From contig JAUNGT010000031.1 in assembly GCA_030524455.1 (NCBI GenBank), positions 1 through 38,716 on the forward strand: a stretch of 38,716 nt of DNA. The letters are read 5' to 3'. Source of the DNA: Eubacteriales bacterium. GTDB taxonomy: Bacteria; Bacillota; Clostridia; Lachnospirales; Lachnospiraceae. The notes below the pieces were generated by a model, which was not told where the DNA came from, ran no database searches, and saw only the letters and a list, made by a program, of their open reading frames with translations. Numbering within the stretch: the stretch's first letter is position 1; each line of letters begins with the position of its first letter. A program made the translations under genes and the position numbers. Shown in pieces: positions 23,393-30,194 of this stretch.

Positions 23393-24394
23393 TCAATCCA
23401 ATCCGTCAATAAACAGGGCGCTCTGCTGGGCGAAGGGAACGGGCACAGCGACAGCGCCCATCGCATAAGGGCCCAGGTCGTAGGCGTTGAAGAGGATCGT
23501 CACACCCGTATCGTCCATAAACCACTGTACGGTTGCCGCATCCGGATTGGTATTTTCCGCATCGTCCGACGCGGAAGCGCCGTAGAACACTTCACGCACG
23601 GTGTCCTCATAGCCGTCAAAGAAGGGATAATCCGGATTCCGGGCGTATGTCTCCAACATGCTGCATACATATTCGTACAGCCCGTCGTAGTCGGCGGCGA
23701 TGTCTGTCAGGCGCAGTTGATTGCCGGAGGCGGTATCAAAGGTATAACCGCTCAGATAGGTGTTGGGATGCGCGCCGCCGGTGTAGCTGTAGCTGCTTCT
23801 GAGATAGCTGAAAATCCGGTCGTCTGCCCGCTTCATCACAACCGTGCTGCTCAGCGCATAGAGGGGCGTGTCCTGCACGGCCGTTTCGCCGGTTTCGGCT
23901 GTCTCTTCCATATAGGGATCCGCTATCAGACTGCCTGCCTCATCGGCGGTCAGCTGCGCCTGCTCCCGGCTATCCTGATTCAGCGCGGCCTGCAGCGTAT
24001 CATAGCCGCTGTCCGCAATCCGGATGCTGTCCACGCTGGTTTCCAGACGGGGCGTGCCGTCCTCCGGATACTGTTTTTGTTCCGTGGTGATCGAGACCCG
24101 GATCGCTGTGTTTTGATTGCTCTCCAGCAGGCTGTCCGCAGAAACGGGTGTAGAGCCGTCAGTGGTTTCTTCTGACGCAGTGCCGGTCTCGGCGGGAACG
24201 GTCTGGCTTTCTGTTTCCGGGGTGTTTGTCTCCGCCGCTGTCCCGGATGCCGTTTCGGAGACGGCCGGCTCGCTGCCTGCTGCGGAGGTCTGACGGGTGC
24301 TGTCTGACGTTTGGCAGGCTGCTGCGGAAAAAAGAAAGGCGGCGGCAAGGATAGCGGCGCCGGCTTTCCCGATATGAAGATTGTGCTTTCTCAT
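23393..24394 (-). CDS. DUF3298/DUF4163-type lipoprotein (RsiV/PdaC-like)
   Basis: This 333-residue exported lipoprotein has a signal peptide ending S-A-A-A-C with Cys27 as lipidation site. A low-complexity linker rich in Thr, Ser and Glu (about 28-85) follows, then a DUF4163-DUF3298 module. The signature 'YSYTGGAHPNT' with 'FDTASGNQLRLTDI' is typical of this module, shared by the B. subtilis lysozyme-sensing anti-sigma RsiV and the deacetylase PdaC. No cytoplasmic anti-sigma part and no NodB catalytic domain are present, so it is a stand-alone sensor or binder, perhaps of cell-wall fragments or muramidase. AAAGGAGG is at the start. A promoter with TTGCAG and TATGAT 16 bases apart is visible upstream (about 24450-24480). 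Confidence 0.85.
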   Translation of the reverse strand: MRKHNLHIGKAGAAILAAAFLFSAAACQTSDSTRQTSAAGSEPAVSETASGTAAETNTPETESQTVPAETGTASEETTDGSTPVSADSLLESNQNTAIRVSITTEQKQYPEDGTPRLETSVDSIRIADSGYDTLQAALNQDSREQAQLTADEAGSLIADPYMEETAETGETAVQDTPLYALSSTVVMKRADDRIFSYLRSSYSYTGGAHPNTYLSGYTFDTASGNQLRLTDIAADYDGLYEYVCSMLETYARNPDYPFFDGYEDTVREVFYGASASDDAENTNPDAATVQWFMDDTGVTILFNAYDLGPYAMGAVAVPVPFAQQSALFIDGLD

Positions 24395-24589
24395 ATGAAA
24401 AATCCTCCTTTAACATTAGGGTACCCCCTGTCCATCGAGGGTATGGATATCATATACCAGAACCGTGCGGCTGCAAAGCATTTTTCCCGAAAAAAAAGAT
24501 TAAAGTTTTCTTGTCACTGGCATTTCCATAGCTGATCTGATACAATAGCTGGTAATAACCGGTTTATGAATGGAAGAGGAACAGAGTGC

Positions 24590-25261
24590 ATGAGATTACG
24601 GAATATTACAGGATGCAGAGAAATGATTCAGGAGAGCAGGTTTGTGGTGCATGATTTGCCCTCCTGCAGAGGGAGCTGGCGTCAGGCCTTTGGCGGCGAC
24701 GGCCCGCTGTATGTGGAGATCGGCATGGGAAAGGGCCGTTTTTTGATGGATATGGCCAGGCTGCATCCGGATATTTTCTTTATCGGTATTGAGAAATATT
24801 CCAGCGTGCTTCTGCGGGCGGTGCAGAAGCTGGAGGAGGAGGAGCTGCCCAACGTGCGGCTGATCCGCATGGACGCGGAGGATTTGGAGAGCGTGTTTGC
24901 GCCGGGGGAGCTGGATCGGATCTATCTGAATTTTTCGGATCCCTGGCCCAAGGACCGGCATGCCAAGCGGCGGCTGGAGTCCCGTCAGTTTCTCGCAAGA
25001 TACGATAAGATCCTGAAGGCCGGCGGGGAGATTGAGTTTAAGACCGACAACCGTGCGCTCTTTGACTTTGCGGTGGAGGAGGCAAAGGAGGCCGGCTGGG
25101 ACATCAAGGAGCTGACCTATGACCTGCATCAGGATCCGGGACTGAATGAGGGGAATGTGATGACAGAGTATGAGGAACGATTCTCGGCGCAGGGCAATCC
25201 GATCTGCAAATATGTGATCGGGAGGGGAGGAGCGCATGAAAAAGAAATATCTGGACGTTGA
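24590..25261 (+). CDS. trmB: tRNA (guanine-N7-)-methyltransferase
   Basis: This 223-residue S-adenosylmethionine-dependent enzyme methylates G46 of tRNA. The SAM-binding motif EIGMGKGRF is at about 43-51, and the family signature SDPWPKDRHAKRR at about 116-128, with 'GGEIEFKTDN' and the late 'TEYEERF' (substrate guanine and tRNA binding). Length is normal. The start at 24590 follows GAGGA about ten bases upstream; an in-frame start at 24566 would add eight residues. It overlaps the next gene by 26 bases, so the IbrA-like gene is in the same transcript. Confidence 0.95.
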   Translation: MRLRNITGCREMIQESRFVVHDLPSCRGSWRQAFGGDGPLYVEIGMGKGRFLMDMARLHPDIFFIGIEKYSSVLLRAVQKLEEEELPNVRLIRMDAEDLESVFAPGELDRIYLNFSDPWPKDRHAKRRLESRQFLARYDKILKAGGEIEFKTDNRALFDFAVEEAKEAGWDIKELTYDLHQDPGLNEGNVMTEYEERFSAQGNPICKYVIGRGGAHEKEISGR

Positions 25262-26558
25262 CGTATATACGGCGCTGCAGAAACGGCTGGACTATATTTT
25301 TCAGGAATTCGACAACATTTACGTTTCCTTCAGCGGGGGCAAGGACAGCGGACTGTTGCTGCATCTGATTATGGATTATATGAAGGAGCACAAAATCCGC
25401 AGGCGGATCGGCGTATTCCATCAGGATTTCGAGGCGCAGTACAGCGCCACCACGGATTATGTGGAAAAAATGTTCGAGATGTATCTGCCCCGGATCGAGC
25501 CCTACTGGGTCTGCCTGCCGATGACCGTGCGCACCGCCATGAGCAATTATCAGATGTACTGGTGCCCCTGGGACGACAAAAAGAAGGATATCTGGGTGCG
25601 GTCCATGCCCTATAAGCCCTATGTGATCAATATGAACCGCAATCCCTTTTTCCTGTACAAATATAAGATGCTGCAGGAGGATCTGGCAAAGCAGTTCGGC
25701 CGCTGGTACAGGCAGATTCACGCCAACAAAAAGACCGTCTGTCTGCTGGGAATGCGTGCGGACGAGTCTCTGATGCGTTACAACAGCTTTGTGAACAAAA
25801 AATACGGCTACGAGGGACACTGCTGGATTTCCCAGCAGTTTAAGGAGGTCTGGACAGCCTCGCCGCTCTATGACTGGTCCACGGACGATGTCTGGATTGC
25901 CTATCAGAAATTCGGGTATCCCTATAACCGGCTTTACGATATGTACCACAAGGCCGGGGTAAAGCCCGCCCAGATGCGGGTGGCATCCCCCTTCAACGAC
26001 TGTGCGAAGGAGTCCTTAAACCTCTACCGCGTGCTGGAGCCGGAAACCTGGACGAAGCTGGTGGGACGGGTGCAGGGGGCCAATTTCACGGCCATCTACG
26101 CAAAGACAAAGGCCATGGGCTACCGCAACGTAAAGCTGCCCGCGGGACACACCTGGAAGTCCTACACCATGTTTTTGCTGGATACGCTCCCGGCCCGGCT
26201 GCGCAACAGCTATATGAAGAAATTCGAGACCTCCATCGCCTTCTGGCATAACACGGGAGGCGGCCTGTCGGAGGAGGTGTTCCAGGAGCTTCTTTCCAGG
26301 GGCTATAAGGTGGAGCGCAACGGAATTTCCAACTATACCAAGGACAAAAAGTACCGGGTTGTTTTTAAGCAGGAGATTCCGGACGAGACGGACGATATCA
26401 AGAGCACAAAGGATATCCCCTCCTGGAAGCGGATGTGCTTTTGCATTCTGAAAAACGATCATCTCTGCCGTTTTATGGGCTTTGGCCTTCTTCGGGAGGA
26501 CAAGCAGCGGGTGGAGCTGATCCGGGAGAAATATCACGGCGTGGAGGGGATCGGCTGA
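25236..26558 (+). CDS. IbrA-like PP-loop protein (PAPS-reductase family, DUF3440)
   Basis: This 440-residue protein has the ATP-pyrophosphatase PP-loop SGGKDSG (33-39) of the PAPS reductase/DndC superfamily. It is followed by 'FHQDFEAQYSATTDYVEKMF', 'CLLGMRADES' and 'SPLYDWSTDDVWIAYQ'. The total length and C-terminal DUF3440 region match IbrA, described in E. coli as affecting immunoglobulin-binding surface proteins. The catalytic CysH tail motif (ECGLH) is absent, so sulfate assimilation is unlikely. The next gene is a ParB-fold protein, reproducing the IbrA-IbrB pairing. An enzyme activating a substrate by adenylation, for thiolation or another modification, is possible; nothing in the sequence tells the target. 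GGAGGGGAGG precedes the ATG. Confidence 0.88.
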   Translation: MKKKYLDVDVYTALQKRLDYIFQEFDNIYVSFSGGKDSGLLLHLIMDYMKEHKIRRRIGVFHQDFEAQYSATTDYVEKMFEMYLPRIEPYWVCLPMTVRTAMSNYQMYWCPWDDKKKDIWVRSMPYKPYVINMNRNPFFLYKYKMLQEDLAKQFGRWYRQIHANKKTVCLLGMRADESLMRYNSFVNKKYGYEGHCWISQQFKEVWTASPLYDWSTDDVWIAYQKFGYPYNRLYDMYHKAGVKPAQMRVASPFNDCAKESLNLYRVLEPETWTKLVGRVQGANFTAIYAKTKAMGYRNVKLPAGHTWKSYTMFLLDTLPARLRNSYMKKFETSIAFWHNTGGGLSEEVFQELLSRGYKVERNGISNYTKDKKYRVVFKQEIPDETDDIKSTKDIPSWKRMCFCILKNDHLCRFMGFGLLREDKQRVELIREKYHGVEGIG

Positions 26559-26593
26559 AAAAATGGCCGTGACCGGGACGAAAGGAAAAAACA

Positions 26594-27130
26594 ATGGATT
26601 TTCAGAGCCCTGTATACCAGATTATTTCGGTGCCGATCGAGAAGATCGAGCCGAACAGCTATAATCCGAACGCTGTGGCCCCGCCGGAGATGCGGCTTTT
26701 GTACGACAGCATCAAGGAGGACGGCTATACCATGCCCATCGTCTGCTATTATGACATGAAAAGGGACATGTATATTATCGTGGACGGCTTTCACCGCTAC
26801 CGGGTGATGCTGGATTACCCGGACATTTACCGGAGGGAGGGCGGCAGGCTGCCCGTTTCCGTCATCAACAAGCCGCTGGACCAGCGGATGGCCAGCACGA
26901 TCCGGCATAACCGTGCCCGGGGCTCCCACGATGTGGAGCTGATGAGCAATATCATCCAGGAGCTGCACGAGATCGGCAGAAGCGACGCCTGGATCTCCAA
27001 GCATCTGGGGATGGATCGGGACGAGATCCTGCGGCTCAAGCAGATCACCGGCCTGACCGAGCTTTTCCGGGACAGGGAGTTTGGAAAGGCCTGGGTGCCC
27101 GACAACGGGGAGGACAGCGCAGAGATTTAA
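26594..27130 (+). CDS. IbrB-like ParB/Sulfiredoxin-fold protein
   Basis: This 178-residue protein carries a ParB-N-like domain (about 10-110): 'VPIEKIEPNSYNPN', 'SIKEDGYTMPIV' and DGFHRYR (64-70), the nucleotide-binding box of the fold. A short helix-turn-helix-like segment follows (about 133-157, 'WISKHLGMDRDEILRLKQI'). It lacks the long DNA-binding and dimerisation parts of chromosomal ParB, so it is not a partition protein. In IbrAB pairs, and in DndB/DndC-type DNA sulfur modification, ParB-fold proteins accompany PP-loop enzymes. ParB folds can hydrolyse CTP or act as serine kinases. It lies 35 bases after the IbrA-like gene; AAAGGA is the ribosome site. Confidence 0.85.
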   Translation: MDFQSPVYQIISVPIEKIEPNSYNPNAVAPPEMRLLYDSIKEDGYTMPIVCYYDMKRDMYIIVDGFHRYRVMLDYPDIYRREGGRLPVSVINKPLDQRMASTIRHNRARGSHDVELMSNIIQELHEIGRSDAWISKHLGMDRDEILRLKQITGLTELFRDREFGKAWVPDNGEDSAEI

Positions 27131-27223
27131 CGCGGCGGTCCGGACCGTCTTTGGCCGTCGGGGATTGTCATAGGACGGGTTTTCGCCGGATATATTTATA
27201 GAAAGCAATCAGGCGGGAATCGT

Positions 27224-28042
27224 ATGGACAGACGGGAAAAGGCAAAGACGGCGGCAGGGCTTCTGCTCATTTTTACGCTGGCTTTCTGTCTCGGAGGTGT
27301 TCTGGGGCAGACGGTGCAGCAGAGGGACCGGGCGGTGGCAGCGCTGCCGGCGTCCCGGGACTGGGGCCTGTCCTTTCGGGAGGAGGGAAAGCTTCCGGAA
27401 GCCAACGCGACCATAGAGGAGCTTGCGCGGTACAATGCTTACTATGCGGAAAGGACGGAGGAGAAGACCCTTTATCTGACCTTCGACTGCGGCTATGAAA
27501 ACGGCAATACACCGGCGATCCTGGACGCCCTGAAAAAGCACGGCGCCCCGGCGGCGTTTTTTGTGGTGGGGAATTACCTGGAAACAAGTCCGGAGCTGGT
27601 AAAGCGGATGCTGGCGGAGGGGCACACGATCGGAAACCACAGCTACCATCATCCCGATATGAGCCGGATGGGGCGGGAGGAATTTCAGCGGGAGCTTGCA
27701 GAGCTGGAAACGCTCTACCGGCAGATCACAGGACGTGAGATGGAAAAATATTACCGTCCTCCCCAGGGAAAATACAGCGAGGAAAATCTTCGGATTGCAA
27801 ACGAGCTTGGCTATAAAACCTTTTTCTGGAGCCTGGCCTATGTGGACTGGAATCAGGATGCGCAGCCCAGCCATGAGGAGGCCTTTTCCAAGCTGACCGG
27901 ACGGGTGCATCCCGGGGCGGTGGTGCTTTTACACAATACCTCCCGGACAAACGGAGAGATCCTGGATGAGCTGCTGATGAGGTGGGAAAAGATGGGATAC
28001 CGGTTCAAAGCGATTTCGGAGCTGACAGGAGAGGGGCGCTGA
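27224..28042 (+). CDS. pdaA: Delta-lactam-forming polysaccharide deacetylase (PdaA type)
   Basis: This 272-residue protein has an N-terminal signal or anchor helix (about 8-29) and a NodB domain. Asp88 in LTFDCGYENGNT marks the PdaA subgroup, where the second Asp of the usual T-F-D-D-G is replaced (Asn in B. subtilis PdaA, Cys here) and the motif continues YENG. His139 and His143 in 'NHSYHHPDM' are metal ligands, and 'RPPQGKYS' and 'LLHNTS' complete the active site. PdaA makes muramic-delta-lactam in the spore cortex, so the organism probably forms endospores. The ribosome site is weak (AGGCGGG). The stop codon lies in a terminator loop. Confidence 0.9.
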   Translation: MDRREKAKTAAGLLLIFTLAFCLGGVLGQTVQQRDRAVAALPASRDWGLSFREEGKLPEANATIEELARYNAYYAERTEEKTLYLTFDCGYENGNTPAILDALKKHGAPAAFFVVGNYLETSPELVKRMLAEGHTIGNHSYHHPDMSRMGREEFQRELAELETLYRQITGREMEKYYRPPQGKYSEENLRIANELGYKTFFWSLAYVDWNQDAQPSHEEAFSKLTGRVHPGAVVLLHNTSRTNGEILDELLMRWEKMGYRFKAISELTGEGR

Positions 28043-28073
28043 TGATTCCGGCGCCCCTCTCCTGTCAGCTTTT
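28021..28073 (+). terminator. Long perfect terminator overlapping the pdaA stop codon
   Basis: A 19-base stem (28021-28039) pairs perfectly with 28051-28069 around an 11-base loop that begins with the TGA stop, followed by TTTT and a T-rich stretch. The left arm codes for the last residues of PdaA. There is no T-rich tract on the other strand, though the stem may still block transcripts of the convergent gene. Confidence 0.9.
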
Positions 28074-28074
28074 G

Positions 28075-28449
28075 TTATTTTGCGGCGGGTACGATTTCCA
28101 GCCAGTACCCGTCCGGATCCTCGATGAAGTAGATTCCCATTTCCGGATTTTCAAAGCAGATACAGCCCATCTCGCTGTGTTTTTTGTGGGCCGCTTCCAT
28201 ATCGTCCACCGTGAAGGCAAGGTGGATCTCGTTATCTCCCAGATCGTAGTGATCCTTCTCCCAGTCCCGAAGCCAGGTCAGCTCCAGCTCAAAGGGCGTC
28301 TCGCCGTCGGTCAGATAAACCAGGGTAAAGCTGCCGTCCTCCGACTGAATGCGGCGGCCCTCCTTCAGGCCGAGCGCCTCCTCATAGAAGCGCATGGAGC
28401 GGGCCAGATCCATCACGTTGTAGTTGTAGTGCGCAAATCTGAATTTCAT
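28075..28449 (-). CDS. VOC/glyoxalase I-family protein (lactoylglutathione lyase-like)
   Basis: This 124-residue protein has two beta-alpha-beta-beta-beta modules. Metal ligands His7, Glu56, His76 and Glu118 fall at almost the same positions as in bacterial glyoxalase I (His5, Glu56, His74, Glu122 in E. coli GloA), and 'IEDPDGYWLEIV' is the family's C-terminal signature. The short length (no extra loops) fits nickel- or cobalt-type GloA. A role in methylglyoxal detoxification is therefore plausible; anaerobic Clostridia often lack glutathione, so the thiol cofactor may differ. AAGGAGG is at the start. It follows the MBL-fold gene by 21 bases in one leftward operon. Confidence 0.88.
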   Translation of the reverse strand: MKFRFAHYNYNVMDLARSMRFYEEALGLKEGRRIQSEDGSFTLVYLTDGETPFELELTWLRDWEKDHYDLGDNEIHLAFTVDDMEAAHKKHSEMGCICFENPEMGIYFIEDPDGYWLEIVPAAK

Positions 28450-28470
28450 AATAATGTTCCTCCTTACAGG

Positions 28471-29166
28471 TTATTGAATAAAGGTTTCATTGCGATGTGA
28501 AATCGTTACGATGCGGCCGCGGCAGGGGCTGTCCGGGTGCTCTGCAAGCCAGCGGCCGATGACGTCATACTGCTCCCAGCAGTGCATCGGATAGACCCTT
28601 TTGGGGTTTGCAAGCTGCAGAAAATAGTCAAGTCCCAGCGCGTAATCCTTTTCCTGGCGGGGATCCAGCGGAACAAAGGCAGCATCGATCTCCATGTCCC
28701 GCAGCGGTTCGATGTAGCGGTGAAACCGCTTTGACATTTCCAGATTGTCCCGTTCCGGTTCTCCCTCCCAGCGCCAGTCGTTTAAGTCCCCGGCGTGATA
28801 AAGGGTATGTCCCTCCGTATTTATGAGAAAGGCCACGCCCTCGTCGGTGGAGCGAAGCGTCCGCACCCGCAGGCCGTCCTGCGTCCAGTCGGCGTCAGGC
28901 TTTAAAAACACGGTATTTTCCAGGCAGCTCCGGGGAACGCGGCTTTTCCAGATGTCGGCGGACAGCACGAAAAAGCGGTCCGGGCACTGTTCGGTGAGCT
29001 GAAACACTTCGGGATTGAAATGGTCCGGGTGCCGGTGGCTGGCAAAAACGTAAAGCCTCTTGCCCGCCGGCAGGGGAGGAAGCTGCCCCTCATAGTAGTC
29101 AAACAGGAGAAGGATCCGGTCCAGCTCGGCCAGAAAGCCGCTGTGCCCGATGTAGGTTATTTTCAT
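28471..29166 (-). CDS. MBL-fold metallo-hydrolase
   Basis: This 231-residue protein has the metallo-beta-lactamase fold. The metal motif H-x-H-x-D-H is at residues 44-49 (SHRHPDHF), a second ligand Asp is in 'YHAGDLNDW', and a late histidine is in 'PMHCWEQYD'. The short N terminus 'MKITYIGHSGFLAEL' is typical of UlaG-like or YtnP-like members. With the downstream glyoxalase-fold gene, a glyoxalase II-like thioester hydrolase role is possible but the similarity to GloB is not specific. GGAGG precedes the ATG closely. The 116-base gap upstream holds only a short CTTGCACTTGCA direct repeat (about 29262-29274). Confidence 0.88.
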   Translation of the reverse strand: MKITYIGHSGFLAELDRILLLFDYYEGQLPPLPAGKRLYVFASHRHPDHFNPEVFQLTEQCPDRFFVLSADIWKSRVPRSCLENTVFLKPDADWTQDGLRVRTLRSTDEGVAFLINTEGHTLYHAGDLNDWRWEGEPERDNLEMSKRFHRYIEPLRDMEIDAAFVPLDPRQEKDYALGLDYFLQLANPKRVYPMHCWEQYDVIGRWLAEHPDSPCRGRIVTISHRNETFIQ

Positions 29167-29282
29167 GGGAACCTCCTTATCATATGTGGCCTGCGGCGAA
29201 CCGCAGGAATTTGTATATTTGCAAAATGATTTTGTATGTTTATTTCCGGAGGGGCATGCTACACTTGCACTTGCAATGTTAA

Positions 29283-30119
29283 CTATACGTGTGCCCTCAT
29301 ATACAGCCGGCGGTAGAGCGTGGGGGTCATGCTCGTCTGCTTCTTAAAAAAATTGGAGAAGTAGAACTGGCTGCCAAAGCCCAGGGTGTCCGCGATGGCG
29401 GATACCGGAAGGCTGGTGGCGGTCAAAAGCTCCTCGGCGCGCTCCGTCCGCTTGCGCAGGACGAACTGTCCGGGGGAGATGCCCATGCGCTCCTGGAACA
29501 GCCGGGTGAAATGGCTGGGATGGTATCCGGCGATCTCGGCCATCTGCTGCACGGTAACGGCCTGGTCCAGATGGCTTTCCACATAGGAGATGGCGTCGGA
29601 CAGGGGCGAGTCAAAGTTGTGCTCCACCAGGGAAACGCTGTCCGGCGGGCAGCATTCCAGATAGAGAGCCAAAAGATCGAGCAAAAGCTGCTTGGTTTTG
29701 AGGGCGGAGAGGATGTCTGTGCCCCGGCAGGCGGCGCTCATCTGCCGGAGGATTGCCTCCGCCCGGTCAGGCTCCTTCGCGTCCAGGCACAGCGGCAGGC
29801 GGATCAGCTCGAACAGATCCGTTTCGTCGCAGGTGACCTCAAAGTGGCAGTAGTATATGCGGAAGGGATCTTTAAGATCTGTAAAAAAGGTCTGGCTGGT
29901 CTTGGCCGGCAGCAGGTAGAGCTGTCCGCGGTGCGGGCACATGGGTACGCCGTTTACGCAGAGCGTCCCCTCGCCCCCGAGGATCAGGCCGATACTCGAA
30001 AAGGGCGGCATGGAGGCGTCGCAGCGCCAGCTTTCGTCGCAGGCGATAAAATCCGCACGCTCCAGGCTGACGGTGGCCTCCCGCAGCCGGTTTTGTATGA
30101 TAAAAGAGGGGTCGTTCAT
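29283..30119 (-). CDS. AraC-family transcriptional regulator
   Basis: This 278-residue regulator has an N-terminal cupin-like sensor ('GEGTLCVNGVPMCPHRGQLYLLPAKTSQTF', about 49-80) and a C-terminal pair of helix-turn-helix motifs (about 178-275). The first HTH lies in 'TVQQMAEIAGYHPSHFTRLFQERMGISPGQFV', the second in 'PVSAIADTLGFGSQFYFSNFFKKQTSMTPT', the usual AraC signature. It probably senses a sugar and activates the divergent GH38-type gene 75 bases away. AGGAGG is six bases before the ATG. The ligand is unknown. Confidence 0.92.
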   Translation of the reverse strand: MNDPSFIIQNRLREATVSLERADFIACDESWRCDASMPPFSSIGLILGGEGTLCVNGVPMCPHRGQLYLLPAKTSQTFFTDLKDPFRIYYCHFEVTCDETDLFELIRLPLCLDAKEPDRAEAILRQMSAACRGTDILSALKTKQLLLDLLALYLECCPPDSVSLVEHNFDSPLSDAISYVESHLDQAVTVQQMAEIAGYHPSHFTRLFQERMGISPGQFVLRKRTERAEELLTATSLPVSAIADTLGFGSQFYFSNFFKKQTSMTPTLYRRLYMRAHV

Positions 30120-30194
30120 CGTGTGCCTCCTGGAAAATTCCGGTTTCCAAAGCCGTAATTAAAATGAGTATATCACAAGAAAGGAAAAAAGAAA

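Noticed and set aside
25236..26558. Reading the PP-loop gene as cysH (PAPS reductase for sulfate assimilation)
   Set aside because: The CysH C-terminal ECGLH motif is absent, the protein is far longer, and no sulfate-assimilation genes are nearby; the ParB-fold neighbour fits IbrA.
26594..27130. Reading the ParB-fold gene as a chromosome or plasmid partition protein
   Set aside because: It is only 178 residues, lacks the central KorB-type DNA-binding and dimerisation domains, and has no ParA partner or parS-like sites nearby.
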